A stretch of DNA of 10,135 bases, taken from contig CAZSAL010000069.1 of assembly GCA_964604825.1 (NCBI GenBank), forward strand, positions 1-10,135. The letters are read 5' to 3'. Each line of letters starts with the position of its first letter. Position 1 is the stretch's first letter. Positions 1 through 7,400 of the stretch are shown in pieces. A model generated the notes under the pieces. It saw only the letters and a program-made list of their open reading frames with translations, was not told where the DNA came from and ran no database searches. Origin of the DNA: CAZSAL01 sp964604825. GTDB taxonomy: Bacteria > Elusimicrobiota > Elusimicrobia > 2-01-FULL-59-12. The position numbers and the translations under genes are program-made.

Positions 1-1
1 G

Positions 2-217
2 GGGGCGAGGCAGTTAACGGGTTCCGTCGATCTCGCCGCTCAACTAAAGAGATTCGGGATTACCTGCGTACCAGGCACGGTCATTTACGCACCCCCGGCG
101 GGGGTCAGGCAGATCGCGCGAAGGCTACGACGAAAGGGCGTGAACCTCCCCCCAAGGGATGGGGTAAACCTGCCGGGCGGCGCAACAGGCACGGCCACAT
201 CTTGTCGACATCTCTGA
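2..217 (+). CDS. Possible 3' end of a plus-strand gene entering from the left edge (unknown product)
   Basis: From base 2 a plus-strand frame stays open for 71 codons and stops at TGA 215-217. No start is visible because the frame runs off the left edge. The predicted peptide looks plausible as protein: a stretch reading GSVDLAAQLKRFGITCVPG, then TVIYAPPAGVRQIARRLRRK. I do not recognise a family. It would be convergent with the large minus-strand gene and overlap its last 37 codons or so antisense. Open frames opposite GC-rich coding sequence are common by chance, but about 100 bases of this frame lie outside the other gene. Both the gene call and its reality are tentative. Confidence 0.33.
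   Translation, partial: GARQLTGSVDLAAQLKRFGITCVPGTVIYAPPAGVRQIARRLRRKGVNLPPRDGVNLPGGATGTATSCRHL
91..105. other. GC-rich hairpin at the stop codon of the large downstream gene
   Basis: A perfect 6-bp inverted repeat with a 3-base loop (ACCCCC-GGC-GGGGGT) abuts and shares one base with the TGA stop of the minus-strand gene at 105-107. No T-tract follows on either strand, so it is not a canonical intrinsic terminator. It could stall or protect the 3' end of the transcript, or simply be chance in a GC-rich stretch. Bases 1-104 otherwise hold only the possible plus-strand frame. Confidence 0.25.
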
Positions 218-3200
218 TGAAATGCGCGGAAACTGCGGCGGCGGACAGGAGCGGGTTCTGCCAGCTTACAAGAAGATACGGCAGGAATCCGGCAAGATGC
301 CCGGAAAATCGCTCAAGAAAACTCTTCCTCGAATACCTCTGACCGGCCACGGCATGGATCAGGGAGTAAGCGATCAGCGTAACCAGCATGAACGGCAGCG
401 CATATGGGCCCGAGGCGCCAGAGGCGAAACCCCCTTCCGCAAATGCTCTTCCCAGCGCGAGAAACCCCGCCGCTTCCAGCGCCATCCCCAGCATCCCGAG
501 GGTTTTGTTCCCTGTCAAAATATAGAGGAGCGAATTCGGATCGGGTTCGTCGCCTGTACCGCCGTCGCGAAATGATTGTTTTTTCGATTTCAGGTCAATC
601 CAGCGCAACACCGTCTGATAAATCCTGTAATAATCCGATTCTGCGGCTGCCTTGTCACCCCAAAGCGCTTTGGTCACTTCCGAATCCTCAAAATCATTTT
701 CGTTCAAGTCCTCGCCTCTGTATAGACGTCCTGTATTCCCGTCAAGCACGACCTCGTCCTCGTCATCCAGATCAACATTTTTAAAATGCATGCCAACCTC
801 ATCAACGATGACGTCTTCCCCCAGGATGACATAAGGAATTCTTTTGTTGAGTTTGCGTATGGCTACTGCGGCGTGATCGGCATATCCTCCTTCTTTTGAA
901 GCAATTCCGCGAATATCGTGTTTTAGAATCTTTTTAAATTGCGCGTAATAGCCGTCCTTCTCAAACGGTTCCTCCACCCCAATAATGGTTCCCTCTTTAA
1001 TGTTGGACTCTCTCGGGTTGTCCATAAAGATCTTCGCCCGGGCAATGCCCGGGAACAGGGGTATTCCTTTGGCTATGGCCTTGGGCCAGCTCGTTTCTTT
1101 AATGACAGGCTGTTCAAGGTAGAATTTCAACCATTCCAGATCAGACACCTGCATCTTATCGAAAGCCTCTTCTTTACTGATGGCGCCCGCGTCTGCCAGA
1201 TCCACCAGAATCCGGGTCTTCGCCAGCGGGGTCGCCATCACCATCCCGTCCCGGGTCTGGATGAAATACAGCCGCCCCCGGGAAACTACAATTTCCATGT
1301 CCTGCATGGCCCCATAATAGTTTTCCGCTACAGCCACATCCCTCTCGATATCGTCATAAACCTGAGGCAACCTATCGCGCAGGTCTTTGTACCGCATTAC
1401 TTTGGCGGACTCATCTGGATACTGATAGACGGGACGTCTGTAAACTCCGGAATACCCATACGGTTGGACGATGTCTTTCCCTTCCATCGCAAAACCATAA
1501 GTTCCGACAATCTCCTTTTCTCCGTTCAAAGGATCCCTTGAAAATAAAACCCCGCTCAGAGATTCCCCGTCATTGATATTTCCCAAAACCTGCCACTGAA
1601 CGTTAATCCCCTGCCCCTCGACATCCTTTGGATATTTCGCGGCCACCGCAACGATTGCCTCATCGAGTTGCTCTCTGGGCGAAGGGAATTCACGACCCGT
1701 AATTTCTTTGTATTTCGCTCCAGCCTGGTTGACGAGGGAATCCAGTTCACCGAGAGTTCCCTGACGGCTCAATGCTTCAAACCTGTGACTGGCATACTCC
1801 GCATAAAATTTGTTGTGACAAAATAATTGCCGGATCGGTTGAGCTTCCTCATATTTCCGGCCATCTACGGAAAGAAGGTATTCGTACATAAACCTTAGAT
1901 AATCCATCCTGGCCTGAAACGGGTTCCCCAGGATTTTCGCGTAGGCTTCCAGATTGCTGTGGTGCAAACCGACCTTATTGACCGTGAGGAACTTACCCGG
2001 ATCGGAAACACGCGCTCCGGCCCGCACAGCGAGAAGAAGCAAATTCTCCGGATCTCCGAAGCGCTGAGGCGCCTCTATATCATGGCTTGCCTCTTTTTCA
2101 ATGCGTCCCACTCCTGACTCAATGGCTTGCCGCAATTCTTTCCGGATCTTATTATCTACCGCGATCTGCCGCGTCTCATCGTCCAGAATAGTGAATCCCG
2201 CAGGCACGGGAAATCCCAGGTTGGTCATTCCCGCCAATTGGTAACCCTTATTCCCCAGAAACGCAAGCATCGCGGGGTCGTTTTCCGGTGTTGCCTGCCC
2301 GCCGAATTCAAAAACGTTCGCGATCCTCTGCCTTATTTCCGTGACAGCACGGCCGTCCTTCTTGTCGAAAGTCAACCTGTGCGTGATCCCCCAGCCGTTC
2401 GTCAGGACCAGTTCGATGCGGCCGCTTCCCACCGCTTCCACCCGGCTCGAAACAACAACCGGCCTGGATTCTTCAAGATGGCCCTTTTCATACTTGAACC
2501 ACTTCCGTGTGGCCCGATTAAACTGCATCCATTCCCGAAGGAGGGCCATGGCGTCTTCGTCCCGATCTTTTTCAAGACAGGATTCGATCTCTTTAACTAC
2601 GGGCAAATCTTTAAGCTGCGGTTCGTTGATCATTCCACCAGGTGAGAACGGAATAGCCGCATGCGCCGCACTGGGTGTTTTCGCCAGTTCTTCATAGGCT
2701 GCCAATTCCCGCGGCACATCCTTCGGGCTACCGCCCGGCGAACCGGCAGTTCCTGAGCCGGGAGATTTGACTGCAAGGTCGCGCTCAATTTCCGCGAGCA
2801 ACGATCGGGCCTTCCGATCCTGCTCCAGTGCGCGCGGATTGCTGAGCAATAATTCCTTCGCCCGGACATAGTCTCCCGTATCATGAAGAATTTGCGCCAG
2901 GGACACTGTTTCCGTCCATGTACCCGGTTGCAAGCCAACGACTGGCTGGGCGAACGCCCTGGCTTTGTCATGTTCGTCGCGCTGATTATAGATATGAACG
3001 CCAGCTTGGATGATCTTGATGTTATCAGGGAACATGGTTATGGCTTCCTGGAGATAACGTTCCGCTTCCGGATATCTTTCTAACGCTGCCAGCGCTTTGA
3101 TGCGCAGGATGTATTCGTGTGGCTCCGGATTGGATCGCTCATACATCGCGATGACAGACTCCGCATCTTCAAGCGTTTTCTCCGGCCTTCCGACCTCGAG

Positions 3201-4415
3201 ATAGGTCTGCCCTCGGGAAAGAACAGCCGCCGCATATCGGCCATCCATCGCGATGGCTTCGTTCAGTTTCGTAATGGCCGCGCCGTATTCCCCTGCCGCA
3301 TAAAGTTTAACTGCCTCCTGATAAGGTTGTCTTGCCATCGCCCCGATCGAACCAGGCACCGAACTCGGACCGGCCTCTTCCGGGGTGAACCGCGGCGGCA
3401 GCGATGCGGCAGGCACGGCTGTGTCACCACCCGACATGATAACCTGCAGCCATGTTTCGGCGTTCCGTAGTTTTCTCACAAAAGTAATAATAGCGTCGGC
3501 GAAGCTTTCGATGACTCCATTGCCAATCAGTGTACGCAGTGCGGCGTCAGCGGCGGTATGGTTTATTTGCGTGACATAACCATCCGAGTATGGCAGGCGG
3601 AATTCGCCCGGCTGAGCGCGGGCGGCATCTGACATCCGGAGGTATTGCTGCCGGCCATCAATATCCTGCAATAAGCTGAAAAGTGAAATCTCCTGCTGAA
3701 TCAGTTGCAGAGCGCTGCGAAGGAGTTCCTCTTTTTTCCCCGTGCGCGTGGACAGCCGGGCCTTGGTCAACATGTTTTGGACGACGTCAAAATATTCATC
3801 TGCCGGTCCGCTCAACCCAGCATTCTGCTTAGCAGTCAATTTCATCGAGTTGACGAATTTGACGAATTCCTTATTATCTCGAAGCAGCGTCCTTCTAAGC
3901 TCGGTAATCCTGGGATCATAGCCTGGAGCGGAGGTGCCCCCCGGACTTCCAGACAAATTGCCGTCATCAGTCGTGCTAAAAAATAAATGAGGCAGCCGTA
4001 TTGCCGGACGGCCGAAACCGGGAAACGCCCATCCCTCAGCCGTGGCGTACGCCGGTACATAAAAAGGGTTGGGGAAGGATATCCACCCGAAAGAAAAGCG
4101 TCGGCCTCGCGAAGATGCTGATCCGCTGTGCCCGGTTTTTCTGTGAGTTAAAAACCGCCCGATGCCGCCAAAGGGCTTCGTGATAAATTCCCGGGAATGT
4201 TCATAGCAGAAACGCCTGGCAACAAGCGCCTGCTCCTCAAAGGCGGTTCCAAGCGCCGAGTTCCGAGTTATGAGTTGGTGGCATAAAACTCCGGAGCAAA
4301 CCTTTGACTCATTACTCATGGCTCGGAACTCATAACCTGCTGTTGCCGTTTGGGCGGCCATGCAGGCAACCAGCAGCAACGACACGATGCGGAGGAGTGA
4401 TTTATCCATGAGCAT
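105..4415 (-). CDS. Exported TPR protein fused to PPDK-like ATP-grasp and phosphohistidine domains
   Basis: A 1436-residue protein. Residues 1-26 form an export signal with an AxA site before G27; LVAC at 15-18 also fits a lipobox. Residues 29-53 are encoded by a palindromic repeat. Residues 165-330 are helical and unassigned, and 361-545 are about five TPR-like repeats. Residues 718-1060 match the pyruvate phosphate dikinase nucleotide-binding region: GNKGYQLAGMTNLGFPVPAGF at its start, VRAGARVSDPG near 797, LFSRDPLNGE near 957, and E1041 with Q1053/R1055 near its end. Residues 1111-1235 match the swivelling phosphohistidine domain, with H1181 in GGYADHAAV. The PEP/pyruvate barrel is absent. 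Instead, 1303-1400 holds about three hydrophobic segments. Some ATP-site positions differ (QGED-like motif reads EGKD). The start is 5 bases after the upstream stop; ATG at 4409 is an alternative. The final ~36 residues look low quality. Substrate unknown; orthodox PPDK activity is unlikely. Confidence 0.85.
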   Translation of the reverse strand: MLMDKSLLRIVSLLLVACMAAQTATAGYEFRAMSNESKVCSGVLCHQLITRNSALGTAFEEQALVARRFCYEHSREFITKPFGGIGRFLTHRKTGHSGSASSRGRRFSFGWISFPNPFYVPAYATAEGWAFPGFGRPAIRLPHLFFSTTDDGNLSGSPGGTSAPGYDPRITELRRTLLRDNKEFVKFVNSMKLTAKQNAGLSGPADEYFDVVQNMLTKARLSTRTGKKEELLRSALQLIQQEISLFSLLQDIDGRQQYLRMSDAARAQPGEFRLPYSDGYVTQINHTAADAALRTLIGNGVIESFADAIITFVRKLRNAETWLQVIMSGGDTAVPAASLPPRFTPEEAGPSSVPGSIGAMARQPYQEAVKLYAAGEYGAAITKLNEAIAMDGRYAAAVLSRGQTYLEVGRPEKTLEDAESVIAMYERSNPEPHEYILRIKALAALERYPEAERYLQEAITMFPDNIKIIQAGVHIYNQRDEHDKARAFAQPVVGLQPGTWTETVSLAQILHDTGDYVRAKELLLSNPRALEQDRKARSLLAEIERDLAVKSPGSGTAGSPGGSPKDVPRELAAYEELAKTPSAAHAAIPFSPGGMINEPQLKDLPVVKEIESCLEKDRDEDAMALLREWMQFNRATRKWFKYEKGHLEESRPVVVSSRVEAVGSGRIELVLTNGWGITHRLTFDKKDGRAVTEIRQRIANVFEFGGQATPENDPAMLAFLGNKGYQLAGMTNLGFPVPAGFTILDDETRQIAVDNKIRKELRQAIESGVGRIEKEASHDIEAPQRFGDPENLLLLAVRAGARVSDPGKFLTVNKVGLHHSNLEAYAKILGNPFQARMDYLRFMYEYLLSVDGRKYEEAQPIRQLFCHNKFYAEYASHRFEALSRQGTLGELDSLVNQAGAKYKEITGREFPSPREQLDEAIVAVAAKYPKDVEGQGINVQWQVLGNINDGESLSGVLFSRDPLNGEKEIVGTYGFAMEGKDIVQPYGYSGVYRRPVYQYPDESAKVMRYKDLRDRLPQVYDDIERDVAVAENYYGAMQDMEIVVSRGRLYFIQTRDGMVMATPLAKTRILVDLADAGAISKEEAFDKMQVSDLEWLKFYLEQPVIKETSWPKAIAKGIPLFPGIARAKIFMDNPRESNIKEGTIIGVEEPFEKDGYYAQFKKILKHDIRGIASKEGGYADHAAVAIRKLNKRIPYVILGEDVIVDEVGMHFKNVDLDDEDEVVLDGNTGRLYRGEDLNENDFEDSEVTKALWGDKAAAESDYYRIYQTVLRWIDLKSKKQSFRDGGTGDEPDPNSLLYILTGNKTLGMLGMALEAAGFLALGRAFAEGGFASGASGPYALPFMLVTLIAYSLIHAVAGQRYSRKSFLERFSGHLAGFLPYLLVSWQNPLLSAAAVSAHFIRDVDKMWPCLLRRPAGLPHPLGGGSRPFVVAFARSA
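4224..4377 (-). repeat. Direct repeat block, copy 1 (signal peptide end plus palindromic peptide)
   Basis: This block matches 7532-7685 at a constant offset of 3308 bases, without indels, by eye. It encodes the end of the signal peptide (VAC..AQTATA), the palindrome-encoded peptide and the following AFEEQAL. Similarity is highest in the palindrome and falls off beyond it, so the two proteins share their N-terminal 60 or so residues but not what follows. It may reflect duplication of a gene start or a transferable 5' module. Confidence 0.75.
4258..4331. repeat. Palindromic repeat element inside coding sequence, copy 1
   Basis: Two 18-base arms, GAGTTCCGAGTTATGAGT at 4258-4275 and the complement of GAGTTCCGAGCCATGAGT at 4314-4331, pair with only two mismatches. 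The 38-base spacer contains CTCCGGAG, a perfect 8-base palindrome at 4289-4296 close to the centre. The element lies in frame and encodes residues 29-53 of the minus-strand protein, two residues after the predicted signal cleavage site. Copy 2 at 7566-7639 is identical in length and differs at two positions. The arrangement resembles in principle the coding palindromic elements of Rickettsia, though not in sequence as far as I can tell. Confidence 0.85.
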
Positions 4416-4420
4416 TCATA

Positions 4421-7400
4421 TCAGGCGGCCCTTCCAAGGCGATGATGCGACGGCAGGACAAGTTCATAATCACCAGCGGGGCGGGTCGCCGTCCCGCCTT
4501 GCGCGTTCGCCGAGGAGCCTTTACCAATCAGCCAACACCACCCTATGTGTTTCTCACCTTTTTCCAGGGCCGAAAACTGCTGATGAACGATTCCCGCAAA
4601 ATATTCACTCAGCGGCGCTGTTTCGTACGGGGTCTTCCAGGGATCATGTATTCGCACCCCGAGGTGGCCGTCCGCGAGCCGCTCAAGGCCGGATAACAGG
4701 ACCAGATGCGCATTTATTGACACGATGGCCACATGCCCGCGCAATAACGCGTCAATCAACTTTCCGACGGAATCGTGCGCGGGATCCATTTCACCCGATA
4801 CCTCCCCGCCCCATTGTCTGATGATTCTGGGAATAGCATGGCCGGCGAGACCAAAGACTTGAAAGAACGGCAGATATTCGAAGTCCTGATCCGCCAAACC
4901 GCCTAACAGGGCGTCTTCCGTGAGGCCCGGCGGGAGAAGGTCAAACACCCTCAGAGCGTTCATGGCGGTCGCCAAAGCGCAACTGCCAAAATCCTGCTGA
5001 TTCAAACGGGGGCAGGCGTCGCCCCGGTACTGCTGGGTTCCATGCTCTTCCAGTTTGGGCCGGGCATGCGGCGGAATCATGAGCGCTCCGGATTCGTACT
5101 GGCGTATCACTCCTTGATCCTCAATAATTTTGGATCGCGCGGCAGGCAAGTAAGGCTGCAGCGCGCGTTCGCCCGCTATCAAGAGAGGGAAACCTGCCGC
5201 TCCAGAGATGGCCTCCGCCCCGATGAGCCCCGCCGCGAAGGCCCCGGGGTGATGGAGAAGGCCCCCCAGCAGGCTGGCAAAATCGATCCCCGTGAGGTTG
5301 ACGGCTGCGTGGCTAGAAACGCCGCATGAGGGATCCGCGAAAGCAAAAAGGGCTGTTCCCAGTATCCCGAGCAGGACCAGCGCCGCGCTCATCCAAAGGG
5401 TGGTCGTCAGAGAGGTGCCTATGGGGCCTGATGCAGGCGGAATTGGTCCCACGTTAGGTGGCACGATAGCAGGTGGCGGATTCTGCTCCGTCGGGTCCGA
5501 CCCTTCTTTCGAATGTCTGTATTGCGGATCGCCGGCAGCTATTAAAAATGGCCAACCGGATCTCGGCGCCATGTGTTCTGTGATATCAAAATGTTTGATA
5601 GGTACACGGGAGACGAACTGCTGAAAAGCGGCGAAGAGCGCTTCCTGCAGGTGGCGGAAGGGCGCGGCCGGATTGATTGCAATATTCCTCGCCCACGGGG
5701 GGAGCGTCCAAATGCCGTATCGTTTGTAGGGATAGTACATTGCCGATTCGCCGAAAAGAACGCTCTTGAACCGGAATTGAACCTTTATGGGCAGCGCTCC
5801 AAATTGCCGATGATTACGAAGCCCTTGCACAAACAAATTGACCGATTCGTAACCAGGCACTCGACCTTCTTTGCGAATCGTGGTGACCCGCAAGTTCGCA
5901 TTTTGTCTGAAAAGAGCCTCGGTTTGGCTTGAATAATCGGTTAGCGCTGCATCCCGACCCGCGTCGTCAAGGTTCGCATCGTCAATCACAAAATTAAATC
6001 CAAGGATATCGTCAAAATTAGTGATGGGATTTGCAGCAATGGTTTGCCAATGCTCCAGCGCTTTTTCAATAATCTCGTCCGGTCTTAAAGCAGGCTCTTC
6101 AGAAGTTGATCCTTCAATTTGAGAAATTACTTTTCCCAATTTCAGAAGAATACTCTTGTATTGCTTTATGCGAGATAAAATATTAAAAGGGCTGTTCGAT
6201 TCTCTGACTTGCCCCAACAGGCGCAAGACATAAGCCTCAACATCTTCCCATCCCTGGCCATACTCATAGCGGACCGGGTTATAAAAAACTTCCCATACGT
6301 GTTCCCGTTCTCTCTTTGTAAGTTGCAGATTCTTTGCAATGGAAGCCACACTATCGATGATTCCTTTGTCAGGCTTGCTCTCAAGACCGAATAAATAAGC
6401 CATGGTTTCGATAACGCTCAGCAAGCGACCCGAGGGGGTTTCTCCTGCCCCAATGGCCATCACAACTTGGTTCATCCAATCTTCCAAAGCAACAAAGGAA
6501 GTGAAACTGCATGTTAACGAAATAACTTCTTTGGGCAGATCGACGATATATACTGCGTCACGCATCGCATCTCTTAGTATCTCGGTGTACCTAGTGACGT
6601 TGGGATTGGGGACACCATTTGGATATGAAGAACCAAACAGGGAGTAGAATCCCCCTGCAAAATGTAAGGGAGCCTGTTCATACTCAGCGACAGCTGCATC
6701 CAAGGTCAGAAAGCGGTATCCGGCAACCTCGAAATACGCTTCTGCGTCTGCGGCATATTTCTGTCGCGCCTGCGGATCGAGTTCCTCAAGAGGTTTATTC
6801 GCCAATTGGCAGGCCTTTTGCATCACGAGCTCTTCTTGTCTCGAGGTGAACTTTCCTCCTGGTTGCGGTGGATAACCTTGCCAGAACTCTTCAAGTTCAG
6901 CGTTGCGCGCCATGACCTGATCAACTTCTGTGGGCGTCAAAGGCACGATGTAGACTGTCTTTGATTCCCGGTCATGGCCGATGGCCGAATCTTGGTAGTC
7001 AGCTTCAAAAAAACCTTCCTTTTCGACTTGAATGAAACGGAAAGGATCAATTTCAATCGGAGCCTCCTCGCGAAGTTCTTCATGGGAGGTCGGCGCGTAG
7101 TGGCTGCCAGCCTTGACATGTCCGGCTACACTTACATCCCAACGATTCGCGAACGTTGTTTTGTTCAGGGCGCGCCGTTGAAAGGCCACGGTGCAATTCC
7201 TAAGGTCAACCAATAGAACAGTTATGGTTCGGTGCCGGGCCCCCGTTTTGTGCGCATCATCCCTTGAAATTCGTCCAGTCACATTGTCATTTTCATCGAC
7301 GACGTCGACCATTTCTTGATCCTTCTCTGTCTGTGCAGAACGGGGGTCTGACTCCAGTCCCGCCGACGGCGGGCCGAGACCGAAGACGCCGCTCAGGAAC

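Noticed and set aside
939..1541. Plus-strand open frame of 200 codons
   Set aside because: It lies wholly opposite the PPDK-like domain, whose family motifs are clear, and its translation is not protein-like. It is a shadow.
3841..3870. Near-tandem GACGAATT units at 3846-3866, similar to sequence at 8296-8326
   Set aside because: Short, and explained by codons for EFV/FVN residues in two unrelated helical regions. There is no repeat structure beyond them.
4270..4300. CSGVLCH in the palindromic peptide as a CX4CH haem c attachment motif
   Set aside because: It is encoded by the spacer of a repeat element, occurs only once per protein, and no cytochrome context is present. Coincidence is the simpler reading.
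4360..4415. Lipoprotein signal (LVAC) rather than a signal peptidase I site
   Set aside because: Not excluded, but AxA followed by a small residue is conserved in both proteins. It is mentioned as an alternative rather than claimed.
6420..6520. W..VVM.IG segment in the middle protein resembling W.QVIMSG in the downstream protein
   Set aside because: The similarity spans only about 15 residues with differing surroundings. It is too short to claim a shared domain by eye.
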